Source: Symsagittifera roscoffensis
Lineage: Eukaryota > Xenacoelomorpha > Acoela > Convolutidae
Direction of reading: 5' to 3'
NCBI RefSeq assembly: GCF_963678635.1
Contig: NC_087067.1
Coordinates: 1,490,001-1,554,000 of the forward strand
DNA: 64,000 nt
The notes below the pieces were generated by a model. The model saw only the letters and a program-made list of their open reading frames with translations. It was not told the DNA's origin and did not search any database. Each line of letters starts with the position of its first letter. Position 1 is the stretch's first letter. Made by a program: the position numbers and the translations under genes. Shown here in pieces: positions 10,156 through 20,607 of this stretch.

Positions 10156-12030
10156 CATAGCATTTATACCCAATATGCTGATTCCATGTGTACAAGTTTG
10201 TCTAAAGATCCCTTGGGCTTTTGATTACTTCTAACGATCCCATTTGGTAAATATAATTACCCCTGCGCATAGGCCGAAGCAAAATCGTACAACGCGTAAA
10301 TCAGTAAAAACTGTATTATGCTTACATGTAAACACCAGTGCTTAGCAGATAGCCACGGCCGCTGCCAAATTGGTATTTCATGAAACGACCGGCTTAGCAG
10401 TAAATCATGTTACGAAATTGCAAATTCTAATTGAAAAGCAAAGGTGTAAGCTTTTTGATGTTCTCACAAGATAGAGGTTGGTCTGAACTAATTCTTTTTC
10501 TGAGCCCAACAGGGCACCCATATTCTAAATCTATCAGACTGATACTCGATAAAATTGGATAATTAGTTCAATTCAAAATTAAATATAAAAAACGTATTTT
10601 GACAATTATGACAGTTTGCATAAAATTGCCAAATGTTGAGAAACCATGTGATCAGAAAACGATTTATGTGAAAATCAACTCCGGAAACTTACCACCCATT
10701 CAGTTAAAATCATAAATCAGAGGCGCTATATAAACAAAAAAATAGCCCACCTGGTAGTATTGGAATCTTGCATGGAAAAAATTACTGTCACTTTTGTTGC
10801 CCGGTGAAAAATCTCGTTTAACCGTCCTTTCCAGTATGTAGCAAGAGAGTTGGTCATGAAGCAATCAGATTCATGAAGAAATGAAAATTGTGGAGCTTAA
10901 AAAAATTTTGTTGTACAAATTCTTCCAAAAAGGTTGCACCCAATTTTACCCTGTAGAATTGGGAGGACGCTTTTCATAAATATACGGTCGGAATTAACCA
11001 ACCATGGAGGTGCGTATACAGCAAACGAATAATTACACGTTTGCTTTCAAAGTGTTTTAGAAAAGAAGCTACTGTGAAACTGTGCTGTTAGATAATTTTG
11101 GATGCAAGAAAACATGAGCAGACTTATGTGTGCTACTCGGATCGAAAAACCTAGTGAAGTACTGCTTGAACATATCCTGCTCGGTTCAAAACCTGCAACA
11201 ATTAAACAAGCTCAACGCTGACAGTGAGTCTGTCCATTGAAAAAGAAATTTTTTAAGAACCTGTGTTCCAATTGGGGTACATGCTATTGGCATCCATTTC
11301 GAAACAATCTATTCCAATCCAAGTTTTGATTCGTACAATTGATTCGTCCAAAGGTATTCGTACAGTTTGTTCCAAGAAACGCATTATTGGTGATCATTGG
11401 TTTTGCTTGTCTCACAGGTCCAGCTGTTGCAAAAAAGTTTTTGTAACTTTTCTTGATAAGGGTAGTTACAAGAAATACCTTTGCTTGATTGAATGGCAGA
11501 AAGCACGTCATTTTTAAAACATATAGGTTTGCTTCAATCAAGATTGTAAGGCTTCGCAGAATCTGGACCTACATTTAGAAGGTCTTCATGAGATCGTTTG
11601 TAGGAAAGTCTGAGGGTAAAAGCACTCAGCAATTGATTATCAAAGGTAAGTAAATCAACTCCACAACTCACTATAAAACCAAAATCTTCTTCGATTCACG
11701 TCCCACTTTTGACACATATGACACATTGGACTACGCCAGTTGCATAAGGATTCAATTTATCTATGAAGTAGAAAGCGCAGCTTGAGAGATTTAAGACAAG
11801 ATCCCGGGTAAAATATTTTCAGAAGTTGTGCACTGAAGCCGAACCTGTTTTCATTACTATCAAAAAGCTAGTCTAATAAACATAAAAAATCTTGCTAAAT
11901 CTGACAACGACTATGTTTTTGTTTCTATAGTGTTTTTTTATCAAATTTTGTAAAACTTTCTGGGAGGTTTTTTTGGCAAGGGAGTGGCTTTTTACCTTTC
12001 TGAAGGAGAGGACTGTGGATTCACTCAAAA
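10156..12030. other. No gene recognised
   Basis: Non-repetitive AT-rich DNA. The longest frame, 11263-11517 on the plus strand (84 residues, cysteine-containing), overlaps an equally long minus-strand frame and matches no family I recognise, so neither is called. Confidence 0.35.
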
Positions 12031-12290
12031 TCATGAGTGCAAATGTTGTTCTTCAACATCAGGCTTTAGCTTACATATCAATCCAGAAACAACATGACTA
12101 GTGACAAAAATCATTCTGATAAACCTAAGCATTCTGCAAAAGACATCACCAGGGTAGAGCAACGAATGCTGAGTCATCAATGAAAACATTGATTTTTTCA
12201 ATGCTGGAAGCCTTTCACAAGCCAAAAAAGACCGCATTGTCTCCAGGAGGCTTGTTTTCAACTCTGTTCGAGCCAGCAGAGGTCTCTTTT
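12031..12290 (-). pseudogene. Possible decayed reverse transcriptase fragment
   Basis: Two minus-strand frames together show a VFIDDSAF block and, about 45 residues further on, ICKLKPDVEEQH. The spacing resembles the YxDD to LKLxxxKC stretch of gypsy-type reverse transcriptases. A frameshift separates the halves and most of the domain is absent. This is a weak call by eye, and chance similarity is possible. Confidence 0.25.
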
Positions 12291-13524
12291 TTAAAATTGT
12301 TTGATGACTAGAAAAATATCATCAGCAAAGAAATCTCCACATTGCCATACGGCAACTTTAAAATTTTTGATTGCTTCTGTCTGTCCTGATGACACCAACA
12401 GCAACCAATACAAGGGTGGTGCTGATGGGTGTTGATAATGTCGATGACAGTAACGAGAAGGATTTATTAAGCAACACGAGCGGCGAAAACACGTAAAAAG
12501 ATACTTGGTTCAGATATTTTGGGGAGAAAAATGAAAAAGTCAACTGCAATCAAAAGAGATCGAAACTAGAACTAACCTTCATGCAAGATACAAATTATGG
12601 CCCAGAAAGGGCATTTTCACGGCTGCTGTTCAACTGAGAAGATTGCTGACAGACCTGTTGAATAGCGTCAGCAACAATGAAACATCAGATTCAGACCGAG
12701 TTCGGGCTATTAACCTTGCTTAGGTCAATATCGAGACCATTGAGTTGGGTATATGATTCCAGTCACATCTTCGTTTTTTTTGTATATAAATGGTTTCTCG
12801 ACAGCGAAGCAGTGGAAGATATAGCAGCGTTGTCAAAAACACTAAAAACAAAAAAATCATGTTTGAAGTAATTAACGATTGATTTCAAAATTGTAATAAC
12901 ATCTTCTAATTTATAATTGTTCACAGTTTCCACGTGCTCACAGTGTTTCATTCAAATTTCACCATTGTTTTTTGTTAAACTGCTTTTCATATTTTTGTGG
13001 TTTTGAGATTTTTTTTTCAAATTGTACCTAAACTGTTTTTTCCGTCTTTAACCGAAGATCGTTTTTGAAGAGTGTGTGTTTAGTTTAACTTTTTAAGTTC
13101 TTTGTTGTTTGCACCATAGACAAAAAATACGTAGAATCATAGAAACTATTAGCTATAAAAACGTCTAATTTCTGAAGTTTGAACTTTTTTGAACGTTTTC
13201 CCATTGTTTCGAAAATTACCCGACCGCTTTCGAGATTAAAGATGCAATCACTCAATGTAATGCGAACCTAACTCTAGTCGGGAACCGCCTTTTTTGGGAA
13301 AGATCCAAGTTCTGACAATATGATCTAATTTTTGGATTTTGTCCATTTTCTCTATAATGGCGCTTTGAGCATACTTAGGAGTTAAGGCCCACTAGAATTA
13401 ATCCTTCAGAGAAATACATGCACATACGCTTCTAACCTCTAATAAAGATAAGAAACTCAAAATGAACGACGGAAACGTCAACGTTTTTGAAATTATTAAA
13501 ATCACACATTATTATCTGCATCGA
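12291..13524. other. No gene recognised
   Basis: Only short overlapping frames on opposite strands (around 12677-12951). No motif or repeat was identified. Confidence 0.35.
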
Positions 13525-13526
13525 TA

Positions 13527-14669
13527 CCCGCACTGACAAAAAAGGATTAGGATCGATTTTATTTTGAAAAAATTACGTTGATTAAATTTAGATCGATTTT
13601 TGTATGAAAAAAGTACGTTGATTAAATTTATATCGATTAAGTAGCAAGAATTAAAAAAAAAGATGAAGATTGATTTGGATCGATTTAAAATTGTTTTAAA
13701 TTGATCTTAAAATCCAGCTAAAAAAATGATCCAAATCGATTTTAAATCAATTTAAAAGCTTTATTCCAGTCTTTTTTTTTATTTTCAAGGAGATTAAAAC
13801 GGATTTAAATCGATTTAAATCAATTTTTTCCATTCGAGATTTAGTAGTTTCGAATTTTTTTTGCATTTATTTAATGCCTATCGTTTTTCAATCTACATCC
13901 ATAGCGTATTGTAGCTTAAAAAAGGCTAAATCAAAAGACCAAAATATCGACAAAACTCTATAATTTTCTTGCATATTTTGAAATCAAAAACTGATTTTTA
14001 TTGACCCTTTTCTTGATTCGTTTTATAAATTTCGCCCAAAATCCGATTTTTCTTCATAATTTTCTATGATTTAATTGCATATTAATGAGATAAAAATTTT
14101 ATTTTTTCTGAATCTTTTCTTTTTTGTTACTTAGGTTTTTGCAAAATCTGATTTACAATAACTTTTTTATAATTTCATGGGCTATTTTTGAGCTTAAAAT
14201 CTGATTTATGTGGACCATTTTATTGACTTCTATAACATCTGGCACGAGTGTTTATATTTAAAAATCGAAAATATAAAAAATCAACTCTTTTTTTAAGAAT
14301 ACGTTTTTTTTTGCCGTGTTAGCAAAAAATAATAATTTTAGTGAGTCTGAAAGTCCATCCAAATCGATTTAATTCGATTTTTAAGACACTCAAATCGATC
14401 GAAAATTTCAAGTAAGATCAATTTGAAACGATTTAAAATGAATATACGTGAGTTTGTGATGGATTTTAATGAACCGCAAAATCCATCCAAACCGAGTTAA
14501 ATCAATTTTTAGACACTTAAATTGATTTATAATTTTCAAAAAAGATCGATTTAAATCGATTTAAAATCCATTTAAGTTCGTAAAATAACATTGTTAATCG
14601 ATTTGGATCGATTTAAAATTGATTTAAAATCAATTTAAATTGATCCGAAACCATTTTTGTCAGTGCGGG
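13527..14669. mobile_element. 1.1-kb terminal-inverted-repeat element rich in ATCGATTTAAAT
   Basis: Terminal inverted repeats CCCGCACTGACAAAAA and TTTTTGTCAGTGCGGG are flanked on both sides by TA (13525-13526 and 14670-14671), the usual target duplication of Tc1/mariner-like transposons. Inside, the two ends are crowded with near-palindromic GATCGATTT, AAATCGATTTAAAT and CAATTTAAATTGATC units. The centre is AT-rich. No open frame encodes a transposase, so the element is non-autonomous. The superfamily is inferred only from the TA flanks. Confidence 0.75.
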
Positions 14670-14671
14670 TA

Positions 14672-15590
14672 ATTTTTCCTGAAAGTATCAAAAAAATATC
14701 CAGCTTCAGCTGAGCCACGATTTCAGGTTTAATAAATTTAAAAATTTTGCTTACAAGTAAAACATCAGAAAATTTCTGATCCGTTTTTTGACTGGAAACT
14801 AAATTGTACAGCTTACTAGCCAATCACAGAAGTCACTTTCGCCTGGCTCCTGAAGTTTACAAAATCATTACGCTCATAATTTAGGAGGTTCACACACTGA
14901 TCCTATTTAAATAGCAGTATGAAAAAAAAAGTTTCAATGTTTTTTAGTTGAAATGATGATTTTTCTGCAATTTTTTATTGAAAGAAATAATTTTTAAGCA
15001 GATTGTTTTCCAATATGTGAAAAACGACAAACGTTTTGATATCGAGGCCACGTAAAACAATGAAAACTTTTTGATCGATATTGGTAAAACAATGAAAACG
15101 TTTTAAACGATATTGGTAAAACAGCTCATACTTTAATTAATACATCAAATGAAAATGTATGAATAGCACTCTATTTGAACTACTTCAGCTTACGGAGCTT
15201 AGTGTCAAGACTTAATGAGCTACTTAGCAAAAGTTCTCAACCAGTGAGGTTTCTAAAAATTTCCAAACCTAAATTAGCACTTAGTTGTTTGAAATTTCGG
15301 GTTGAGTATCATAATTTCGTGTTCGATCCTTCCCTCTATTGTTACTGCAAAGCAGCATTAAAAAGTTGAACAAAATTGTCGAAAAACAACTTATGCGTTC
15401 TTTTGTGTCCATCGTGTTTTAGTGATTAGTTCGAAAGCAAAATTAAGTTTCCTCTAGCAGGAATTTTCTTCAGCAATTTATAGACCTCAATTTATATATT
15501 TCAAACTGTTTTTACTAAACCAAACAACAATTTTTTTTAAATTAGTTTTTTTGGTACTTGAAAATTTATAAACCAATCTTTTTGAATCTA
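14672..15590. other. No gene recognised
   Basis: AT-rich sequence with one 64-residue plus-strand frame (15175-15369) of no recognisable family. Around 15010-15120 a short phrase, TATTGGTAAAACA, is repeated. Confidence 0.35.
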
Positions 15591-15596
15591 CCTAAG

Positions 15597-15760
15597 AGTT
15601 GCCCCCCCCCCCCTTTTAAGAAAGGGGGCAATTGTTAAGTAGATAAAAATAACACATTTTCGACCAATCAGATTGCAGCAAAATTATAATTCTCAATAAA
15701 AAGCTCAGTGCTAATTACTGCTTTTATTAATAGGGGCGGCAATTGTTAAGTAGATCCAAC
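15597..15760. repeat. Poly-C hairpin repeat with GGCAATTGTTAAGTAGAT
   Basis: A run of 13 C followed by AAGAAAGGGGGCAA forms a hairpin. GGCAATTGTTAAGTAGAT appears twice (about 15628-15646 and 15737-15755), separated by about 110 bases that contain CCAATCAGATT. Related poly-C elements with a TTAA-type phrase occur at 26599-26810 and 57330-57620. Confidence 0.55.
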
Positions 15761-15810
15761 TTTTTAAATAGATAATACAAAGTTTTATGAGAACATTTGA
15801 ATTGTTTCAG

Positions 15811-15881
15811 TTGCAGCCTCAAATCAGCGACAAGGAGATAATAAAAATCACATAAAATGTCAAACGTCTTGAAAGAAAAAG
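15811..15881 (+). other. Candidate short 5' exon
   Basis: ATTGTTTCAG directly before 15811 is a good splice acceptor, and AAAAAGGTAAGATT at the other end is a good donor with GT at 15882. An ATG at 15857 opens an eight-codon frame (MSNVLKEK) into the donor. The retrotransposon at 15950 lies 69 bases downstream, so if real it inserted into the first intron of this gene. No protein identity can be given. Confidence 0.3.
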
Positions 15882-15995
15882 GTAAGATTGGTTCACAGAT
15901 TGATTGTTTGAATTTCCCTCTGCAACCGTTGGACCTGTTCGTTGAACAATGTGATATAGTGTCCCTTCCGATGGCTGTGGACAGCTATATCTTCG

Positions 15996-16001
15996 TTTAT
16001 T
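15996..16001 (-). promoter_or_regulatory. Candidate polyadenylation signal in 3' LTR
   Basis: AATAAA on the element strand (TTTATT in plus orientation), about 50 bases upstream of the LTR end. The duplicate in the 5' LTR would be ignored or read through. Confidence 0.45.
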
Positions 16002-16349
16002 GATAATGTAGTAAGCTGTTCGAATATTAATTAGCGCTACTGGCTATCAATTGTTATTGATTGTTTCCATAATTTATATGTCTCGAGCGGTTAAGACTTA
16101 TCTTGCTTTTAAGGACGCAGGATTCGGTTCTTAACTTCTGGAATATCGCTAGTCGATCGGCGCAAGTTAGAGCATGATTCTAATATTTTATTCTCTTCAA
16201 GTCTACCCAATTGATTAGTAGCTCGGTATAAATCTCTAATGGTTGGTATTAATTACCATCAATATTTACATAGTTAAATAAATATAAATGTATGAACTTC
16301 ATTTCATTAACAAGGTTAATTATGTAATCTAATATAGCATAAGAATGCA

Positions 16350-16357
16350 TGACGTCA
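16350..16357. promoter_or_regulatory. TGACGTCA palindrome (CRE/ATF-type site) in LTR
   Basis: A perfect 8-bp match to the cAMP-response element consensus, 15 bases from the LTR's outer U3 end. The same site is at 25906-25913 in the 5' LTR, where it could drive transcription. Binding is inferred from the consensus only. Confidence 0.4.
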
Positions 16358-16372
16358 TGTAGTGATGTCACA

Positions 16373-18183
16373 CTACCTCACAAGAAGAAATCTTCCCGGG
16401 CGGTTTTCAGTTTTTGACTGTTTACAGTTAAAATAATTAAGTTTAAAATCGACAATCAGATTGACAAAATATATACTGCTACAGGAAAATGAGTAATTGA
16501 ACTATCAAGTTATCACAAAAAATAATTAACATTCATTGGTTTAGAAGCACAGGTTATTACTTCAATTTACATTATGTGAAAGAGAATTCAATTGAGTTTA
16601 AATGGGAAATATTTTAATGGGGATAGGAAGCCACATTGAGTCGGGTTAAGGGAGTTAAGTGATAGATGATAGGGTCAATTTGATGATACCATGATATTGT
16701 GAGTTATCAACTGTAACTAAATTTGCACGGCAAGTAATGTAGTGCCGTGTAGCAAACTATTGTTCGTCGTTTCGTCGTTTTTCTCTTCTTTCGTTGTTTG
16801 TTACTAGTCATTTCTTTTGTTCCATTGGTGCTCGAATTAGTTGTTAACTTTTCAAATGAAGTGACTTCAGTCTTTTCGTGGCCTCTTCAATTGCGAATAG
16901 ATGTCCAACAATTTCACAGTTATCTGTTTTGTCGAATTTTTCACTTCTTGTTGAAGTTGACAGTTTATAAAGCTATTTGTACTTTGTTGTACGTGCTTAA
17001 AAGTTGCCACTGTGTGTTTCAGATATCATCTGATTGTTAAGAAGTATTGTCATCTTTTATTTTGGGTATTTTGTGCCTCTGGTGGCCTGACACCCTGAAA
17101 GGCAATGATACGCTTCTTTTTGTGTGAAGTCAGAATTCCACTTTTTTAACGATGATTTTTGCTTTTTGGCCACCAACGTCTCATGATGCGGAATCTGTTA
17201 TTTTCAATTGGTTTCTTCTGCTGTCACTGCACTTCACTCATATTGGCTGTTCCAGTACTTTGCTGGTTCGACTGAGCAAAATTAAGCGTCAGACAGAATG
17301 ATAAAGGATGGATTCCCCTCTTTTTACAAAGTTTTTGAAGATTTTTGGTCCGGTCGTATCTTTTAAGACTCGAAGAAACTGTTCAGTTTGCTTGACAGCC
17401 TGTCAAGATTGTCTCAACGGTTGCAGTGGGTGATTTCCGGCGTTATCTTAGCTTTTGAGTTCGGATTTTTAGCGAATAATTCCGTCGATTTTTTTTTTCG
17501 TTTTTTCCTATCTTATTACATAGGAATTTCGCGAAATAATGTATCTTTCCCAGTTTTGATCTGCTAGTGAGCTGACTTCGTACACGTGTTCCCAGGGTGC
17601 TGGAATGAGGATCCACAGTGAAACTTCGAGTGGTTATTTCTTGAAATTTTTGAGGGATCAAAAAATTGTGTTATAACTAATGTTAATACATGGGGTTTTC
17701 GTGCATTTTTTGAGATCTCCAGGAAGTTGACTTCTGCTAGTGAGCCGGCTTCGTGCACATGTGAGTAGGGTGTTGCAATGATGATAACCGGTGAAAGTTT
17801 GGCTGGTTATTTCATAAAATTTTTGAGGGATCAAAAAAACGTGTTATCCCTAATGTTAATACATGGTATTTTCGTGCATTTTTTGAGATCTCTATGAAGT
17901 TGACTTCTCCTAGTGAGCCGGCTTCGTGCACATGTCCGTAGGCTGGGGCAATGATGATCCAGGAGTATAAAGTCATTATACCACGCATATGATGTCTTTG
18001 ACGTCAGTGTTTCTGAAAATCTGCAAATGTCGAATTTGAAGAAATAAGTTTCTCTCATTTTTTTTCTTTTCTTCATTCGAAAGTCGTTAGTTCTTGACTT
18101 CGATGTCAACATTCCGCTGGCTGGAGACTAGCGAGGAAAGGGATGCATGCTGAAAGGTTATTATGCGATATGATGATTTGTCG
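16373..18183 (-). other. Long 3' non-coding region of the gypsy element
   Basis: About 1.8 kb lies between the Pol/macro stop and the 3' LTR, longer than usual for gypsy elements without an envelope gene. Frames here are below 95 residues and match nothing, so a lost third gene is possible but not shown. The region includes the 173-bp tandem repeats at 17561-17962. Confidence 0.6.
17561..17962. repeat. 173-bp tandem repeats inside the gypsy 3' region
   Basis: Unit starts at 17561, 17734 and 17907 are exactly 173 bp apart. The first two are complete and the third stops at about 17962. Each begins CTSCTAGTGAGC and contains GAGGGATCAAAAAA, CTAATGTTAATACATGG and TTTTCGTGCATTTTTTGAG. The copies differ by scattered substitutions. 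Confidence 0.9.
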
Positions 18184-20607
18184 TTAAACATAAATGAAGA
18201 TTTTGATGTTCGTTTTTTCGAAAATATCGCTTATTAGGCTGAAAACTCTACTTTCTTTCAATTTGTCGAGTCCACATCCAATCTTTGGTAGGGCAATCTG
18301 TCGGATTCCTTTCTGGAGGAGCTGTTTCTTCATGCAGTTGAGACTTCGTGACAAATTGTAGTAGGTTGGTTTCTCGAAAAATTGAGATTTTGTAACCAGG
18401 TTGAAAATTGACTTGTTTTCCCAAGGCAAAGACACGGCAACTGATGACCCAACTATTGGTGTTTCAATGCTTTGTAGGGTTGGTCTCATGCATGGATAGG
18501 CACTGCTGATTTGTCGTGCTACTCCTTTGTTCATGTGAAAGTCACTTGAGACACAGTGCGCTATAGAGCCTGGGAACTGTAAAACATTTCCTGGTCCGAC
18601 AAAGATATTTGGTTCATCGTAGATTGAATTCACTGAATCTTTGCTGCTCCCAGCTCCACCTTTACTTTTAGTCAGTTGCTTAGCTCGTTTTACTGTGTCT
18701 TTTAGTATATTTCTTTTCGCTTCGCGTGGAGGGAAAGATTCGTTTGCCTCGTCTACTTTCTTCTTCATTTTTGATCGGTTCTCGTTTTGAGTTGATCTTG
18801 GACTGAATGTTATTGGAGCCACTTCGTGTCCATCTACTGTTCGTAGGCGGAATTTTCGCGGTTGCAATTCGCGTGGTGGTATTGGGTGGTATCTCACATC
18901 GTTGCTGAAGCGCGTTTGGCAAAATATTTTGTCTCGCGCTCCGACTGCTGCTTTGCGCTTCGTTCGCGATGTTTCTTGGGCCGTGTTTTGTCCATCGTTT
19001 TCGAGATTAACTGTAGTAGGCATTGTAACCACTGCCTCGTTCATTGGTTCGTCGTTAAGTAATCCATCGTTGTATTCAAACTCAGGTGGAGCTAATGGTT
19101 CTGGATCTGGGTCCGGTGGAAGTGCTGGTGGCGGCGGTGCTGCTATTGGTAGCGGTACCAGAGGTAAAGGTGCAACTATTGGCGCTGCTGCGGGAATTAG
19201 GACTGGTGCAGGGGCAATTGGGGCTACTGCGGGTCCTCCAAGAGGTACTGACAGTCGGATTCGAGCAGGTGCATCGGGAAGGTTGCTTTGTCCACCGTTC
19301 GCGGGTTGGATGTCGTCTATGAGTTTGGGCAAAGAATCGTCGAAGAGTCCTGGTTCACTTCGATATTTACCAAGTGATGGATCCGTTTCAAATTTGCTCG
19401 GATCGATGATTTCGAGATCTTCTGGTTGATGCTGTGGAACAACAGGTCTGAGACGAATCCGGTGTACGCATTGTGTGTAATTGGTTCCGATTTTGCGAAT
19501 GATGTAGTTTGAATTTGTCAATACTTTTTCAACTCTGTACAATGGTATCCAGACTTGCATTGATTTGCTTCCAAAATCTGATTGAGTTGTCAACAGAGGA
19601 TTTAATAATAAACAAAATGAATGCTGTTTCAGTGGCTGGGCAAGTGCTCTTTGATCGTAATATCCTCGGTATTTATGGTAAGCCGAAATTAAGTTCTTTT
19701 TCGTTTCTTTGAACTTTTCTAGCATCGCATCTTGCATTGCCGTAACAAAATCAGATTCAGCTGTTACTGTTTCAATTGCTTTCGTTGAGAAGCGGAGATC
19801 AAGTGGTTTTGTCGGTTCTCTTCCATGGAAAATTGAGCTTGGGCAGCATCCAATTGATGAAGAGTATGAAGTATTGTGGATAAATGTTGCCAATGGGACA
19901 TATTTGTGCCAGTCCGACCATTGTTCATTAATGTTCAGCTTTAGGATTCGTTTAAGTGGTCCATGAGATCGTTCGACAAGACCGATAGTCTGCGGGTGTT
20001 TTAGTGTAGCATGGTTAAGTTGAATTTCGAGCAATGTCGCCAATTTGTGCATCAGTTCTGAAGTGAATGTCTTTCCAAGATCAGCTAGAATCTTCTTCAG
20101 GATATAACTATGAACAAAGAACATATTTGTAAGTTCTCTTGCAACAGTATCAGTGCTGGCATTCGTCAATGGTGCTGCAAACAAGTATTTCGAGAATACA
20201 TCGATTCCAGTGAGAACAAACTTGTAGACTGGTGACTTCATTGGTCCAACTATATCAATTTGCATCATATCGCCTGGGAAACATTGCAATGATGAAATTT
20301 GTTGTAGTGGTGGAATCTGATGCTTTGCCGTTGCTTGTTTGAGTTGCAGACACGTCAGACAACTTTTAATTGAATTTTTTAGAAATTCAGTGAAGCCGGG
20401 AAGGTAAAATCGTTTTCTAAACTCTTCTGATGTCCTTGTCATTCCAAGATGTCCGCCAGTTGGCGAGTTGTGGAGTCGATACACAACTTCCTTCCAACGA
20501 TGTTTAGGTAGGCAGTATTGTTTATACTTCACCTTTCCTGTGTCATCGAAGAACTTTTCGGTACAGAACGTCGTTTTCAAGTATGAGTAGATTAAATTGC
20601 TTCGCAC
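18184..20607 (-). CDS. Gypsy Pol C-terminal part: integrase, proline-rich linker, macro domain
   Basis: An open frame of 807 codons counted from a GTG at 20605-20607. It is really the continuation of Pol after a frameshift, not an independent start. Order: HHCC zinc-binding module (H46, H53, C83, C86); integrase core with D118 (MQIDIVGP), D176 (ILADLGKTF) and E212 (GLVERSH), giving 35 residues between the last two acidic residues; a C-terminal integrase module ending IRLRPVVPQ near 392; a Pro/Ala-rich linker at about 446-512; a basic region at about 545-650; then the macro domain from 668 to 807. Integrase inserts the cDNA into the genome. Two usually conserved neighbours of the triad are changed (L for Q after D176, I for N before the GLVER block), which may weaken this copy. 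The linker and macro domain are additions not normal for gypsy Pol. Confidence 0.93.
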   Translation of the reverse strand: MRSNLIYSYLKTTFCTEKFFDDTGKVKYKQYCLPKHRWKEVVYRLHNSPTGGHLGMTRTSEEFRKRFYLPGFTEFLKNSIKSCLTCLQLKQATAKHQIPPLQQISSLQCFPGDMMQIDIVGPMKSPVYKFVLTGIDVFSKYLFAAPLTNASTDTVARELTNMFFVHSYILKKILADLGKTFTSELMHKLATLLEIQLNHATLKHPQTIGLVERSHGPLKRILKLNINEQWSDWHKYVPLATFIHNTSYSSSIGCCPSSIFHGREPTKPLDLRFSTKAIETVTAESDFVTAMQDAMLEKFKETKKNLISAYHKYRGYYDQRALAQPLKQHSFCLLLNPLLTTQSDFGSKSMQVWIPLYRVEKVLTNSNYIIRKIGTNYTQCVHRIRLRPVVPQHQPEDLEIIDPSKFETDPSLGKYRSEPGLFDDSLPKLIDDIQPANGGQSNLPDAPARIRLSVPLGGPAVAPIAPAPVLIPAAAPIVAPLPLVPLPIAAPPPPALPPDPDPEPLAPPEFEYNDGLLNDEPMNEAVVTMPTTVNLENDGQNTAQETSRTKRKAAVGARDKIFCQTRFSNDVRYHPIPPRELQPRKFRLRTVDGHEVAPITFSPRSTQNENRSKMKKKVDEANESFPPREAKRNILKDTVKRAKQLTKSKGGAGSSKDSVNSIYDEPNIFVGPGNVLQFPGSIAHCVSSDFHMNKGVARQISSAYPCMRPTLQSIETPIVGSSVAVSLPWENKSIFNLVTKSQFFEKPTYYNLSRSLNCMKKQLLQKGIRQIALPKIGCGLDKLKESRVFSLISDIFEKTNIKIFIYV
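18187..18606 (-). other. Macro domain (TARG1/OARD1-like) at the C terminus of Pol
   Basis: Residues 668-807 of the frame at 18184-20607. Key blocks in order: GPGNVLQFP (nucleotide-binding start, like G-D-L-F in the family), SIAHCVSSDFHMNKGVA, SIFNLVTKSQFFEKPTYYNL, then LPKIGCGLDKL and a final IKIFIYV strand. In human TARG1/OARD1, Ser35, Lys84 and Asp125 hold and cleave ADP-ribose on glutamate. The aligned residues here are S687, K740 and D781, all present. Spacing and total length (140 versus about 150) match a whole domain. By family it should bind ADP-ribose and may hydrolyse it from proteins. Its target in the retrotransposon life cycle is unknown. The match was made by eye from recalled family features. 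Confidence 0.88.

Larger units (their letters stand above)
15950..16372 (-). repeat. 3' LTR of the macro-domain gypsy element
   Basis: Begins TGTGATATAG and ends GATGTCACA in plus orientation, so the terminal inverted repeat is TGTGA/TCACA. It has the same length as the LTR at 25506-25928. An AATAAA on the element strand at 15996-16001, about 50 bases from the LTR end, is a candidate polyadenylation signal. The perfect palindrome TGACGTCA lies at 16350-16357, near the start of U3. No clean polypurine tract is visible beside it: the flanking element-strand bases read TTGTGAGGTAG. Confidence 0.95.

Noticed and set aside
11263-11541. Overlapping 84- and 85-residue frames on opposite strands
   Set aside because: No recognised motif, no splice sites, and no way to choose a strand.
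16798-17040. 80-residue hydrophobic plus frame in the gypsy 3' region
   Set aside because: Opposite strand to the element, no signal for expression. An envelope-like role would need the minus strand.
18902-19429. 175-residue plus-strand frame, glycine/serine-rich, opposite Pol
   Set aside because: It is the antisense of the proline/alanine-rich linker. The glycine runs mirror proline codons.
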